A DNA stretch of 64,000 bases from Lysobacter panacisoli (GCF_009765165.1 NZ_VLNU01000001.1:2097001-2161000); one strand, 5' to 3'. Numbered from the stretch's first letter, positions 28,958-38,592 are shown. Numbers and translations are program-made. Notes: generated from the letters alone by a model not told the origin.

Positions 28958-29914
28958 TCAGCCCTGGCTGGCGAGCCACTCGTCGTCGGAGCTCTCGTTC
29001 ACGCCCTCGAACAGGAACGTGCTGAGGTAACGCTCGCCAGTGTCGGGCAGCATCGCGAGGATCACCGAGCCCTTCTCCGCATTGCGTGCCACTTCCAGCG
29101 CGGCCGCGGCGGTGGCGCCGGCGGAGATGCCGACGAAGATGCCTTCCTCGGTGGCGAGGCGACGCGAGGTGTCGCGTGCGAGCACGTCGTCGATGGGGAG
29201 GATCGCGTCGGCGACGTCGCGGTTGAGCACTTCCGGCACGAAGTCCGGCGTCCAGCCCTGGATCTTGTGCGGCTGCCATTCCTTGCCCGACAGCAGCGCC
29301 GCGCCGGCCGGTTCGCACGTGGTAACGCGCACTTCCGGACGCGCGACCTTCAGCACTTCGCCCACGCCGGTCAGCGTGCCGCCCGTGCCCCAGCCGGTGA
29401 CGAAGTGGTCGAGCCGCTGGCCGGCGAAATCGCGCAGGATTTCGGCCGCCGTGGTCTGCCGGTGGTAGGCCGGGTTGGCGGGATTGGTGAACTGCCGCGC
29501 GAGGAACCAGCCGTGCTTCTTCGCCAATTCGTCGGCGCGGCGCACCATGCCGCTGCCACGCTCGGCCGCGGGCGTCAGGATCACTTTCGCGCCGAACGCG
29601 CGCATCAGCTTGCGGCGTTCGATCGAGAAGGTCTCGGTCATCACCGCCACGAAGCGGTAGCCGCGCGCGGCGCAGACCATCGCCAGGGCCACGCCGGTGT
29701 TGCCGGAGGTGGCTTCGATGACGGTGTCGCCGGGTTTCAGCAGGCCGCGCGCCTCGGCGTCGAGGATGATGGCCAGGGCGAGGCGGTCCTTGACCGAGCC
29801 GCCCGGATTGAACGCCTCGACCTTGGCATAAAGGGTCACGTGCGAGGGGGCGAGCCGGTGCAGGCGGACGACGGGGGTGCGGCCGATCGTGTCGAGAATG
29901 CTGTCGTGGATCAT
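28958..29914 (-). CDS. cysK: Cysteine synthase (O-acetylserine sulfhydrylase)
   Basis: 318 residues of the PLP fold-type II family. The lysine that binds PLP lies in [11 protein letters not shown], the asparagine loop is [10 protein letters not shown], and the phosphate-binding loop is [23 protein letters not shown] is the conserved SGAA-like segment near the C-terminus. It joins sulfide to O-acetylserine to form cysteine. CysK and CysM are hard to separate by eye; the motifs favour CysK. The ATG at 29914 is fixed by the conserved [14 protein letters not shown] start. Confidence 0.92.
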   Translation of the reverse strand: MIHDSILDTIGRTPVVRLHRLAPSHVTLYAKVEAFNPGGSVKDRLALAIILDAEARGLLKPGDTVIEATSGNTGVALAMVCAARGYRFVAVMTETFSIERRKLMRAFGAKVILTPAAERGSGMVRRADELAKKHGWFLARQFTNPANPAYHRQTTAAEILRDFAGQRLDHFVTGWGTGGTLTGVGEVLKVARPEVRVTTCEPAGAALLSGKEWQPHKIQGWTPDFVPEVLNRDVADAILPIDDVLARDTSRRLATEEGIFVGISAGATAAAALEVARNAEKGSVILAMLPDTGERYLSTFLFEGVNESSDDEWLASQG

Positions 29915-30140
29915 GGGAAACGACTCCTGGGCGAAAAGGCGTGGAAGTCGGGGCGGCCGCGCGGCCGCCGGTCGGATGCGCTGCGCTCGGCCGCTGACCT
30001 GCACGCGGCCGTCACCGGAGAGTGCCACAGTCGTGATACAGGTTCCGTTTTGCGTCCATACCGGGGTCCCCGGAGGGCTGGCCGGCTGTGCGCAGTGTGT
30101 TGTCAACCAATGGCCCACGCAGGCGTTGATACTCGGCCGC

Positions 30141-30146
30141 TAGAAT
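30141..30146 (+). promoter_or_regulatory. Candidate -10 element for RND operon
   Basis: TAGAAT lies 40 bases before the adaptor ATG in the 271-base region divergent from cysK. No -35 at proper spacing is evident. Nothing else is recognised in this gap. Confidence 0.35.
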
Positions 30147-30185
30147 CGCCCGATTTGGCACCGCCGAACCTTTTCAGAGAGCCGC

Positions 30186-31277
30186 ATGCGTCTTAGCCCC
30201 GGATTCCGCGCCAGCCTGCTGCTGGCCATCGTCATCGCCGTTTCCGCATGCGGCAGCAACGGCGCCGAACAGCGCGGAGGCGGCGGCGACCGCCCGATCC
30301 CGGTGACGACGCAGCAGGTGCGCATGCAGCCCTGGAGCGACACCGTGATGGCGCTGGGCAACGTCAAGGCGCGCGAGGCGGTCACCGTCACCGCCAAGGT
30401 CAGCGAGACCGTGCAGCAGGTGCATTTCGAGAGTGGCGACGTGGTCGCGGCGGGCGCGCCGCTGGTGACCCTGAGCGGACGCCAGCAGCAGGCCGCGCTG
30501 GAACAGGCCGAGGCCACCTCGAAGGAAGCCGAGCGCATGTACGACCGCCAGATGGAACTGGCCAACCAGCAGCTGATCGCGCGTTCCTCGCTCGACACGC
30601 AGCTGGCGATCCGTAACGCCTCGCGGGCGCGCGTCGCGCAGATGCGTGCCGACATCGGCGATCGCGTGATCCGCGCACCGTTCGGTGGCGTACTGGGCAT
30701 TCGCCAGGTCAGCCCGGGCGCGCTGGTCCAGCCGGGTACCGCCATCGCCACGCTCGACGACACCGCGCGCGTCTACGTCGACTTCCCGGTGCCGGAGGCG
30801 ATGCTCGCCGCGCTCGCGGTCGGGCAGAAGGTCAGCGGCACCAGCACCGCCTATCCGGGCCGCCGCTTCGACGGCGAGGTCAGCACGATCGATGCGCGCA
30901 TCGACGAAGCGACGCGTTCGGTGGTCGTGCGCGGCGACTTCGCCAACGCCGACCGCGCGCTGCGCCCGGGCATGCTGCTGCAGGTCACGCTGTCGCGTCC
31001 GCAGCGCCAGGCGCTGGTGGTGCCGGAGATCGCGGTCGTGCAGGTCGGTACGGACTCGTTCGTCTACCGCGTCAAGCCGGATTCGTCGGTGGAGCGGGCG
31101 GACGTGAAGGTCGGCGGCCGCCGCGAGGGCATCGCCGAGATCATCAGCGGCCTCAACGAAGGCGACCGCATCGTGGTGGACGGCACCGGCAAGCTGCGTG
31201 TCGGCGCCCGTATCGTCGATGCGCGCGGGGACAAGCCGCCGGCGAGCAACGTCGACGCCGCGCCCAAGCAGGGCTGA
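30186..31277 (+). CDS. RND efflux periplasmic adaptor lipoprotein
   Basis: 363 residues. The N-terminal hydrophobic stretch ends with the lipobox VSAC (Cys22), so it is probably a lipoprotein. Adaptor (HlyD/MexA-type) domains follow: a lipoyl-like half (VTVTAKVSETVQQVHFESGD), an alpha hairpin (AALEQAEATSKEAERMYDRQ), then the barrel (IRAPFGGVLGIRQVSPGALV). It bridges the inner-membrane pump to an outer-membrane channel. The pump gene starts 4 bases downstream. No TolC-like gene follows, so a channel encoded elsewhere must be used. Confidence 0.95.
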   Translation: MRLSPGFRASLLLAIVIAVSACGSNGAEQRGGGGDRPIPVTTQQVRMQPWSDTVMALGNVKAREAVTVTAKVSETVQQVHFESGDVVAAGAPLVTLSGRQQQAALEQAEATSKEAERMYDRQMELANQQLIARSSLDTQLAIRNASRARVAQMRADIGDRVIRAPFGGVLGIRQVSPGALVQPGTAIATLDDTARVYVDFPVPEAMLAALAVGQKVSGTSTAYPGRRFDGEVSTIDARIDEATRSVVVRGDFANADRALRPGMLLQVTLSRPQRQALVVPEIAVVQVGTDSFVYRVKPDSSVERADVKVGGRREGIAEIISGLNEGDRIVVDGTGKLRVGARIVDARGDKPPASNVDAAPKQG

Positions 31278-31281
31278 TGCC

Positions 31282-34200
31282 ATGAACCTGTCCAATCTTT
31301 CCATCCGCCGTCCCGTGTTCGCCACGGTGATGAGCCTGCTGATCATCGTGCTCGGCGTGATGGCGTTCTCGCGGCTCACCCTGCGAGAGCTGCCGGCGAT
31401 CGATCCGCCGATCGTCTCGGTCGACGTCAACTATCCGGGCGCGTCGGCGGCGGTGGTAGAAACGCGCATCACCCAGATCCTGGAAGACGCGCTCGCCGGC
31501 GTGGAAGGCATCGAGACCATCGAGTCGCGCAGTGTCAACGGGCGCGGTTCGATCAGCATCGAGTTCAACCTCTCGCGCGAGATCGAGGCCGCGGCCAACG
31601 ACGTGCGCGACGCGGTCAGCCGCGTCACCAACCGCCTGCCCGAGGAAGCCGATCCGCCGCAGATCGAGAAGGTCGAGGCCGACGCCGATCCGATCCTGTG
31701 GCTGAACATGAGCTCCACGCGCATGGACACGCTGCAGCTGTCCGACTACGCCGAGCGCTACGTGGTCGATCGCCTGTCCTCGGTGGACGGCGTCGCGCAG
31801 GTGCGCATCGGTGGCCAGCAGCGCTACGCGATGCGCGTGTGGCTCAACCGCGACGCGCTGGCCGCGCGCGGCATCACGGTCAACGAAGTCGAGTCCGCGC
31901 TCGAAGCGGAGAACGTCGAACTGCCCGCCGGCCGCATCGAATCCGATGCGCGCGACTTCACCCTGCGCGTGGCGCGCAGCTACCAGAAGCCGGAGGATTT
32001 CGCGCAGGTTCCGCTGGGCAAGGGCACCGACGGCTACATCGTGCGCCTGGGCGACGTGGCGCGGATCGAACTGGCTTCGGCCGAGCGCCGCGCGTACTAC
32101 CGCAGCAACGGCGAGCCGAACATCGGCCTGGGCGTCGTCAAGACATCCACCGCCAACAGCCTCGACGTCGCCCGCGCAGTGCGCGAGGAAGCCGAGCGCG
32201 TGCAGAAGACGCTGCCGGAAGGCACCAAGATCTTCGTCGCGTTCGACACCACGGTGTTCATCGAGTCGGCGGTCGAGCGCGTGTACCACACGCTGATCGA
32301 AGCGATCGTGCTGGTGCTGCTGGTGATCTGGCTGTTCCTGGGCAGCTTCCGCGCCGCGCTGATTCCCGCGGTCACGGTGCCGGTGTGCCTGATCGCCGCG
32401 TTCATCCCGCTGTACCTGTTCGGCTTCTCGATCAACCTGCTCACGCTGCTCGCGCTGGTGCTGTGCATCGGCCTGGTGGTGGACGACGCGATCGTCGTGC
32501 TGGAGAACATCCAGCGCCGCATCGACCTCGGCGAGCCGCGCCTGGTTGCGGCCAAGCGCGGCACCCAGCAGGTGGCTTTCGCGGTGATCGCCACGACCGC
32601 CGTGCTGGTCGCGGTGTTCCTGCCGGTGGGCTTCATGGAAGGCAACACCGGCCGCCTGTTCCGCGAACTCTCGGTGGCGCTGGCCGGCGCGGTGGCGATC
32701 TCCGCCTTCGTCGCGCTGACGCTGACGCCGATGATGTCCTCCAAGCTCGTGCGTCCGCACAACGAGGAGAAGTCGAACGTCGTCAACCGCTGGGTCAATG
32801 CGCGACTGGACGGACTCGGTGCGCGCTATCGCCACTTCCTCGATCGCAGCGTCGATCGCCCGTGGCTGTTTGGCGCGCTGATGGTGGTGGCGATAGCGCT
32901 CAGCTTCGTGCTGTTCAAGTTCGTGCCGTCGGAGCTGGCGCCGCCGGAAGACCGCGGCTCGTTCCAGATCACCATCCAGGGCCCGGAAGGCGCGGGCTTC
33001 GACTACACCGTCGGCCAGGTGCAGCAGGTCGAGAAGATCGTCGCCAGCCACACCGGTCCGGGCCAGGTGATCCAGCGCTACAACCCGCGCGTGCCGGGTG
33101 GTTTCGGTGCGAGCGAGGAAATGCACACCGGCCGCATCGCCGTGTTCCTGCAGGACTGGCGCGAGCGCGACATCAGCACCGCCGCGGTCGCCGACAGCCT
33201 GCGCGCCGAACTGGGCAAGCTGCCCGGCGTGCGCGCGATGCCGCAGGTCAGCGGCGGCCTGGTGCGCGGCCGCGGCCAGCCGATCAACATCGTGCTGGGC
33301 GGTCCGGAATACGCCGAGCTGGCGCAGTGGCGCGACAAGATCCTCGCGCGCATGGAGAAGAACCCGGGCTTCTTCTCGGCCGACTCCGACTACAAGGAAA
33401 CGCGTCCGCAGATGCGCGTGGAGATCGACCGCCAGCGCGCCGCCGACCTCGGTGTGCCGGTGACCGACATCGGCCACGCGCTCGAAACCATGATGGGCAG
33501 CCGCCGCGTCACCACCTTCGTGCAGAACGGCGAGGAGTACGACGTGATCGTGCAGTCCGACCGCGAACTGCGCGCGTCGCCGGCGGACCTGGAAGCGATC
33601 CAGGTGCGCGCGCGCGACGGTGCGCTGATCCCGCTGTCGAACCTGGTGACGCTGCGCGAGCTGGCCGAACCCGGCAGCCTCAACCGCTTCAACCGCCTGC
33701 GCGCGATCACCATCAGCGCGGGCCTGACGCCGGGCTATCGCATGGGCGATGCGATCGAATGGCTGCAGCAGGCCGTGCGGGAGGAACTGCCCGAGCACGC
33801 GCAGATTGACTGGAAGGGCGAATCGCGCGAGTACCTGCAGGCCGGCGGCGCGGTGCTGCTGACCTTCACGCTCGCACTGCTGATCGTCTACCTGGTGCTC
33901 GCCGCGCAGTTCGAGAGCTTCATCCATCCGTTCGTGATCATGCTGACGGTGCCGCTGGGCGTGCTCGGCGCGCTGATCGGCCTGGCCGTCACCGGCGGTA
34001 CGCTCAACCTGTTCAGCCAGATCGGCATCGTTATGCTGGTGGGCCTGGCAGCGAAGAACGGCATCCTGATCGTCGAATTCGCCAACCAGCTGCGCGACGA
34101 AGGCCGCAACATCCACCAGGCGATCGTCGAAGCGTCGGCGGTGCGCCTGCGTCCGATCCTGATGACGTCCATCGCGACGGTGGTCGGCGCGATCCCGCTG

Positions 34201-34407
34201 GTGTTGGCCGGCGGCCCGGGCTCGGCGAGCCGCGCGACGATCGGCATCGTGGTGATCTTCGGCGTGTCGTTCTCCACGCTGCTGTCGTTGTTCGTGGTGC
34301 CGGCGTTCTACGTGCTGCTGGCGAAGTACACGCGTTCGCCGGAAGCGGTGTCGCAGGAGCTGGAGAAGCTGGAAGCGGAAACGCCGTCGGTGGGCGGGCA
34401 CGCGTAA
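31282..34407 (+). CDS. RND multidrug efflux inner-membrane transporter
   Basis: 1041 residues, the AcrB/MexB (HAE1) length. It has twelve membrane helices with two large periplasmic loops. The opening NLSIRRPVFATVMSLLIIVLG, the RND signature around LVLCIGLVVDDAIVVLENIQR (with the paired aspartates for proton transfer in helix 4) and GLAAKNGILIVEFANQLRDEG in the second half are clear. It pumps hydrophobic compounds out by proton antiport. It forms an operon with the adaptor upstream. The substrate range is unknown. Confidence 0.96.
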   Translation: MNLSNLSIRRPVFATVMSLLIIVLGVMAFSRLTLRELPAIDPPIVSVDVNYPGASAAVVETRITQILEDALAGVEGIETIESRSVNGRGSISIEFNLSREIEAAANDVRDAVSRVTNRLPEEADPPQIEKVEADADPILWLNMSSTRMDTLQLSDYAERYVVDRLSSVDGVAQVRIGGQQRYAMRVWLNRDALAARGITVNEVESALEAENVELPAGRIESDARDFTLRVARSYQKPEDFAQVPLGKGTDGYIVRLGDVARIELASAERRAYYRSNGEPNIGLGVVKTSTANSLDVARAVREEAERVQKTLPEGTKIFVAFDTTVFIESAVERVYHTLIEAIVLVLLVIWLFLGSFRAALIPAVTVPVCLIAAFIPLYLFGFSINLLTLLALVLCIGLVVDDAIVVLENIQRRIDLGEPRLVAAKRGTQQVAFAVIATTAVLVAVFLPVGFMEGNTGRLFRELSVALAGAVAISAFVALTLTPMMSSKLVRPHNEEKSNVVNRWVNARLDGLGARYRHFLDRSVDRPWLFGALMVVAIALSFVLFKFVPSELAPPEDRGSFQITIQGPEGAGFDYTVGQVQQVEKIVASHTGPGQVIQRYNPRVPGGFGASEEMHTGRIAVFLQDWRERDISTAAVADSLRAELGKLPGVRAMPQVSGGLVRGRGQPINIVLGGPEYAELAQWRDKILARMEKNPGFFSADSDYKETRPQMRVEIDRQRAADLGVPVTDIGHALETMMGSRRVTTFVQNGEEYDVIVQSDRELRASPADLEAIQVRARDGALIPLSNLVTLRELAEPGSLNRFNRLRAITISAGLTPGYRMGDAIEWLQQAVREELPEHAQIDWKGESREYLQAGGAVLLTFTLALLIVYLVLAAQFESFIHPFVIMLTVPLGVLGALIGLAVTGGTLNLFSQIGIVMLVGLAAKNGILIVEFANQLRDEGRNIHQAIVEASAVRLRPILMTSIATVVGAIPLVLAGGPGSASRATIGIVVIFGVSFSTLLSLFVVPAFYVLLAKYTRSPEAVSQELEKLEAETPSVGGHA

Positions 34408-34412
34408 GGGCT

Positions 34413-34450
34413 TTCCCTCTCCCCCAACCCCTCTCCCGCAAGGGGAGAGG
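34413..34450. repeat. Type A repeat half, left of the GGTGA array
   Basis: TCCCTCTCCCCCAACCCCTCTCCCGCAAGGGGAGAGGGG-type palindrome six bases after the transporter stop. It could serve as a terminator-like hairpin for the RND operon. Confidence 0.75.
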
Positions 34451-34462
34451 GGAGCGGAGCAA

Positions 34463-34557
34463 GGTGAGGTGAGGTGAGGTGAGGTGAGGTGAGGTGAGGT
34501 GAGGTGAGGTGAGGTGAGGTGAGGTGAGGTGAGGTGAGGTGAGGTGAGGTGAGGTGA
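34463..34557. repeat. Pentanucleotide microsatellite (GGTGA)19
   Basis: Nineteen perfect, uninterrupted copies of GGTGA (95 bases) lie in the 281-base gap between the RND transporter and the GNAT gene. Type A palindromes flank it on both sides. The array ends 131 bases before the GNAT ATG. Perfect long arrays change length readily by replication slippage, so copy number is likely to vary between isolates. Confidence 0.97.
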
Positions 34558-34572
34558 GAAGGCACGCCGCGC

Positions 34573-34635
34573 TTCCCCTCTCCCCTTGCGGGAGAGGGAC
34601 AGGCCGACGAAGTCGGCCAGGGAGAGGGGCGGAGT
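34573..34635. repeat. Type A repeat, right of the GGTGA array
   Basis: CCCCTCTCCCCTTGCGGGAGAGGGACAGG followed by CCGACGAAGTCGG and CCAGGGAGAGGGG. This is the standard type A layout of two nested hairpins. Confidence 0.85.
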
Positions 34636-34688
34636 ACCCTGAACACCCGTTCGGATTTCACGCCCCCTGCACGGGTACCCTGTCGGCC

Positions 34689-35252
34689 ATGAGCCTCGAC
34701 GCCCGCCCGCTCCACGACGCACGCCTGCCAGGCGAAGGCTTCGTGCTGCGGCCGTGGCGCCGTGACGATCTGGAATCGCTGCTGCGCCACGCCGACGATG
34801 CGTCTATCGCGCGTGGCCTGAGCGACCGTTTCCCGTACCCGTACACGCGCGAGGACGGTGAGCGCTTCCTCGCCGGCGACGTGGTCGACCTGCGCGATCC
34901 GGTGTTCGCCATCGAGGTCGATGGCGAAGCCTGCGGTGGCATCGGTGCGCGACCGGGGCAGGGCGAGCGTCGCCACGGCGCCGAACTGGGTTACTGGCTC
35001 GGCCAGCGCTTGTGGAACCGCGGACTGATGACGCGCGTGGTCGCGAGCTACGTGCCGTGGCTGATGCAGATGCGCGCGCTGCTCCGCGTGCAGGCGACCG
35101 TGCTGGACACCAACCCGGCCTCGGCACGGGTGCTGCTCCGGAACGGGTTCGTGGAAGAAGGCGTACAGCGTTGCGCCGTTGTGAAACATGGCGACGTGCA
35201 CGATCTGCGCGTGTTCGCCAAAGTACGAAGGAGTCTGTCCGATGCGCCATGA
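34689..35252 (+). CDS. GNAT N-acetyltransferase, RimJ/RimL type
   Basis: 187 residues. The GNAT fold pattern is GFVLRPWRRDDLESLLRHAD at the start, ELGYWLGQRLWNRGLMT (acetyl-CoA binding strand/helix), then ATVLDTNPASARVLLRNGF and EEGVQR typical of the RimJ/RimL/Ard1-like group that acetylates protein N-termini or small molecules. The acceptor is unknown. The stop lies 11 bases inside the next gene. The upstream GGTGA array and repeats make its promoter region unusual. Confidence 0.9.
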   Translation: MSLDARPLHDARLPGEGFVLRPWRRDDLESLLRHADDASIARGLSDRFPYPYTREDGERFLAGDVVDLRDPVFAIEVDGEACGGIGARPGQGERRHGAELGYWLGQRLWNRGLMTRVVASYVPWLMQMRALLRVQATVLDTNPASARVLLRNGFVEEGVQRCAVVKHGDVHDLRVFAKVRRSLSDAP

Positions 35253-36174
35253 TCCCCCCAGCCGTCCGCCGCGTGGCCCGCGTCCGCCAGGCGAATCCCG
35301 TCCGTGGGACCGCAGTGGCGTTCGCTCGCGCCAGGAGCGCTTCAGCGAGCGCACCGCGCAGGTGCAGCGTCCGCGCGACGACGATTCACTCCACGAGCAC
35401 CAGCACGAACACGAACACGACGCCAACCACGCGCTGCGCGAACGCCGCAGCGCCGAGCTGCGCCTGTACGGACTCAACGCGATCCAGGCGGTGTTTTCGC
35501 GACGCCCGCAGGCGATCCGCAAGCTGTACCTCGCCGAGGCGCGCATTCCCGCGCTGCAGCCGTTGTTGAAGTGGTGCGTGGCCAACCGCGTGGGCTATCG
35601 CGTGGTCGACGAACTCGACCTGCACAAGCTCGCCGCCAGCAGCCACCACGAAGGCATCGTCGCCGACGTGCTGCGCGAAGAACCGCAGCCGATGTCGAGC
35701 TGGCTGCGCGATCTGCCGGCCGGTCCGCAGTGCGCGATCTGGCTCGACGGCGTCGGCAATCCGCACAACTTCGGCGCGATCCTGCGCTCGGCGGCGCATT
35801 TCGGCATCGCCGCGATCCTGTTGCCCAAGCATTCGACGCTGGCGCTGTCCGGCGCCGCCGCACGCGTGGCCGAAGGCGGCGCCGAAGCCGTGCCACTGGT
35901 GCGCATGGGGCGCAGCGACAACGCGATCGCGCAGCTGCGCAGCGCCGGCTTCACGCTCGCCGCAACGGTCGTGCAGGGCGGCAGCGATGCGTTCCGCACG
36001 GAACTGCCGCAGCGGCTCGTCTACGTGCTCGGCGCGGAAGGCGAGGGCATGGACCGCGAACTCGCCCAGGCCTGCGATCTGCGCCTGTCGATTCCGGGAT
36101 CGGGTCTGGTGGAAAGCCTCAACGTCGCTTCAGCGGCGGCGGTGCTGCTAGCCGCGTGGCGCGCGAAGCGATAG
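35242..36174 (+). CDS. TrmH/SpoU-family RNA 2'-O-methyltransferase (YfiF-like)
   Basis: 310 residues from the ATG at 35242. A proline/arginine-rich N-terminal tail includes a His/Glu stretch (about residues 49-60, EHQHEHEHDAN). A substrate-binding domain follows (LRLYGLNAIQAVFSRRPQAI), then the SPOUT knot: DGVGNPHNFGAILRSAAHF, VLGAEGEGMDRELAQ and LSIPGSGLVESLNVASAAAVLL. It is expected to methylate ribose in tRNA or rRNA with SAM. E. coli YfiF is the closest match I recognise; its target is uncertain. It overlaps the GNAT gene by 11 bases. Confidence 0.9.
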   Translation: MRHDPPSRPPRGPRPPGESRPWDRSGVRSRQERFSERTAQVQRPRDDDSLHEHQHEHEHDANHALRERRSAELRLYGLNAIQAVFSRRPQAIRKLYLAEARIPALQPLLKWCVANRVGYRVVDELDLHKLAASSHHEGIVADVLREEPQPMSSWLRDLPAGPQCAIWLDGVGNPHNFGAILRSAAHFGIAAILLPKHSTLALSGAAARVAEGGAEAVPLVRMGRSDNAIAQLRSAGFTLAATVVQGGSDAFRTELPQRLVYVLGAEGEGMDRELAQACDLRLSIPGSGLVESLNVASAAAVLLAAWRAKR

Positions 36175-36193
36175 CCACGTGTAGCTTCGCGTT

Positions 36194-36293
36194 GTAGCCC
36201 GGGTAAGGCCGAAGGCCGCACCCGGGTTCGCAGGCGTCGGGTCGAGTCTCTTCGTCGCGTCGCCTCGGTGCGCTTCGCTTACCCGGGTTACGG
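36194..36293. repeat. Type B palindromic repeat, copy 1
   Basis: GTAGCCCGGGTAAGGCCGAA and CGCACCCGGG form the left half; GGTGCGCTTCGCTTACCCGGGTTAC forms the inverted right half. It lies between convergent genes (methyltransferase and histidine kinase). Similar copies occur at 41318-41412, 55096-55180 and partly 44345-44380. Confidence 0.85.
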
Positions 36294-36316
36294 CGTTGAC
36301 GCCGTGGGACTGAGGA

Positions 36317-37282
36317 TCAGCCCGGCGCGCGCAGCGGCAGGCAGGCGCGCACGCAGGTGCCGGCGCCCGCCACCGTCTCGATGTCGAACGTGCCGCCGAT
36401 CTGCTGCGCGCGTTCGCGCATGGTGATCAGGCCCAGGCCGCTGGAGTGTTCCGGGTCGAAGCCGCGGCCGTCGTCGATCACCGACAGCAGCAGTGCGTCC
36501 TCGCGCGGTGCCAGCATCACCGTCACCCGGGTCGCGCCGGCGTGGCGCAATACGTTGGTCAGCGCTTCCTGCGCGATGCGGAAGCAGGCCAGTTCCACCG
36601 CGGGCGCGGGGCGTTCCGGCAGGGGCATCAGGTCGAGTTCCAGCGTCGGCTGACCACCGCGGAACAGGCGCTCGCACTGCCAGCGCAGCGCCGCGACCAG
36701 TCCGAGCGCGTCGAGTTGCGGTGGCCGCAGCAGGATAGAGATGTCGCGCAGCTTGGCGATGGTCTGGTCGGAGATGCCGACGATCTCATCGATGATCTCG
36801 CGGCGCCCCGCGTCGTCCTCGCCGTCGAGCGAGGTGGCGGACATCTTGATCGCCGAGATCGCCTGGCCGATGTCGTCGTGCAGTTCGCGCGAAAGCCGGC
36901 GGCGCTCGTTTTCCTGCACCTCGATGAGGTGGCCGGCGAGCGCATGGAGTTCCTGTTGCTGGCGCTGCAGGTGCTCGGCGAGTTCTTCCTCGCGCGTGTC
37001 GGAACACGTGCGCCGCAACAGCAGGAACAGCAGCGCGGCGACGATCGGCAACGACAGCGCGTTGGCGATCCAGTGCGAGGCGTCGCCGAACCAGCGGCGC
37101 AGCTCCAGCGCCAGTGCCGGTGCGACCATCACCATCCACACCACCGCCAGCGTGGCCATCGCCACGCACAGCAGGAAGCCAGCGCGCCCACGCAGACGGG
37201 CGCGCAAGCTTGCGCGCCCGTTGGGCGATCCATGCAGCGGGCCGGTCGGCCCCGCCGCGGGTGGTGGAGGCGTCGCGTTCAT
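36317..37282 (-). CDS. Two-component sensor histidine kinase, HisKA_3 type
   Basis: 321 residues. Two membrane helices (about residues 33-55 and 70-88) have almost no periplasmic loop. A coiled linker rich in Gln/Glu follows, then the HisKA_3 phosphoacceptor ERRRLSRELHDDIGQAIS and an ATPase domain with GLVAALRWQCE, RIAQEALTNVLRHAGAT and DDGRGFDPEHSSGLGLITMRERA. The family is NarX/DegS-like and normally pairs with a LuxR-type regulator, but none is adjacent. It starts 17 bases after the MCP-like gene and so shares its sigma-28-type promoter. The signal is unknown. Confidence 0.92.
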   Translation of the reverse strand: MNATPPPPAAGPTGPLHGSPNGRASLRARLRGRAGFLLCVAMATLAVVWMVMVAPALALELRRWFGDASHWIANALSLPIVAALLFLLLRRTCSDTREEELAEHLQRQQQELHALAGHLIEVQENERRRLSRELHDDIGQAISAIKMSATSLDGEDDAGRREIIDEIVGISDQTIAKLRDISILLRPPQLDALGLVAALRWQCERLFRGGQPTLELDLMPLPERPAPAVELACFRIAQEALTNVLRHAGATRVTVMLAPREDALLLSVIDDGRGFDPEHSSGLGLITMRERAQQIGGTFDIETVAGAGTCVRACLPLRAPG

Positions 37283-37299
37283 TCCGTCGCGCGGGTTCC

Positions 37300-38472
37300 T
37301 CAGAAGAGCTCGACGCTACCAGCATCCATCGACTGCTGCATCACCGCCTTGTGCGGCGGACGCTCCCATTCCACGCGCATCTGCGCGATGCGCTGGCCGA
37401 GCTGGTGCAGGGCCTGGCGTACTTCCGCATCGGCGCGGTCGGCGCGGTGCAGCAGCTGGTGCAGGGCGGTGGCCTCGCGGTTGATCGCGCTCAGGCGGTC
37501 CAGGTGCGTGGTGGCCGCGCCCAGGGCCTGGGTGGCGATGTCCTCGAACTGCAGCGAACGCACCGCCTCGGCCACGGAACCGTCGATCGAGCGGCCGCAG
37601 TCGGCGATCTCGCGCATGCCGTTGCCCAGGCCGCGGTTGATGCCGTCCACGCGTTCCAGCATCGCCGCGGCTTCGGCGCGGGCGCCGCGCGAGCGGTCCA
37701 TGTCCCGCGAGGCCATCGTGCTGACCGTGTCGCGGACGCGGGCGATGGAGTCCTTGGAGCTGTGCGCGAGCTTGCGGATCTGCTCGTTGAAGGCGGTGGA
37801 GCGTTCCGACAGGTTGCGCACCTCGTCGGCGACGACCGCGAAACCGCGTCCCGCTTCGCCGGCACGCGCCGCTTCGATCGCTGCGTTGAGCGCGAGCAGG
37901 TTGGTCTGGTCGGCGATGGACTTCACGTCCTCGAGCAGCGCGAAGATGCCGTCCAGGTGTTCGGCCATCGCGTCGATGTGGGTGACGGTGGTGGTGCTCT
38001 GGCCGCTCACCGCTTCCAGCGCCTCGACCAGCTGTTCCATCTGCTGGCTGGCCTGCAGGGCGAAGCGCGAAACGTCCACGCCACCGTGTTCGCCGTCGGT
38101 GCGGTCGATGATGCGCGACACCACTTCGCTCTGTTCGCGCGACTTGCGGTTCACCGCCTCGAAGCTCACGCCGAGCTTGGCGACGGACTCGCGGATCAGG
38201 CCGCGGGTGCGCTCGATCTCGCCGCGCGAACCCTGCACTTCGGAACTGACGAAGTTGCGCAGGTCGTCGAGCAGTCGGGTCTGTTCGCGCAGCATCGCTG
38301 CGTCGTTGTGGCTGGGACGCTGCATTGTCCAGGCGAAGCCGAGCCACGCGAGCGTCATCGCGACCAGCGCGCCCCATCGCACGGCGTCGGGCCAGCCCAG
38401 CGCTTCGGCGGTAATCAGCAGGGAAGTCAGCACCACGGGCGCTGCAAGGCGAATCAGTACGCGGGAATCCAT
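37300..38472 (-). CDS. MCP-like signalling protein with GSVELF tail
   Basis: 390 residues. Two N-terminal membrane helices (about residues 6-24 and 30-50) with no periplasmic domain and no HAMP domain lead into a coiled coil. The MCP signalling tip follows: [36 protein letters not shown]. The C-terminus is MDAGSVELF, and the last six residues are identical to those of CheD encoded nearby. It has its own sigma-28-like promoter and is followed after 17 bases by a histidine kinase. It may sense an internal or membrane state rather than an external ligand. Confidence 0.9.
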   Translation of the reverse strand: MDSRVLIRLAAPVVLTSLLITAEALGWPDAVRWGALVAMTLAWLGFAWTMQRPSHNDAAMLREQTRLLDDLRNFVSSEVQGSRGEIERTRGLIRESVAKLGVSFEAVNRKSREQSEVVSRIIDRTDGEHGGVDVSRFALQASQQMEQLVEALEAVSGQSTTTVTHIDAMAEHLDGIFALLEDVKSIADQTNLLALNAAIEAARAGEAGRGFAVVADEVRNLSERSTAFNEQIRKLAHSSKDSIARVRDTVSTMASRDMDRSRGARAEAAAMLERVDGINRGLGNGMREIADCGRSIDGSVAEAVRSLQFEDIATQALGAATTHLDRLSAINREATALHQLLHRADRADAEVRQALHQLGQRIAQMRVEWERPPHKAVMQQSMDAGSVELF

Positions 38473-38501
38473 CTTCGATCTCACCGAATGGGGCAAGTTA
38501 G

Positions 38502-38528
38502 ATAACGGCTGGTGTGGCGGGTGCTTTA
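38502..38528 (-). promoter_or_regulatory. Sigma-28 (FliA) promoter of the MCP-like/kinase operon
   Basis: On the - strand, TAAA (38525-38528), exactly 15 bases, then GCCGTTAT (38502-38509). The consensus is TAAA-N15-GCCGATAA. It lies 30 bases upstream of the ATG. Confidence 0.78.
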
Positions 38529-38592
38529 GCGGGAAATGCCGGGGAATTCGGGGTTTGTGCTGCGTGATGGCGGTCGCGGTTCTGCGCGCCCG

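Noticed and set aside
34463..34557. GGTGA array considered as a CRISPR-like array
   Set aside because: The units are 5 bases with no spacers and no cas genes; it is a microsatellite.
31153..34722. 1189-residue open frame antisense to the RND transporter, reading through the GGTGA array
   Set aside because: It is a shadow frame; its run of repeated SPHLT units is just translation of the microsatellite.
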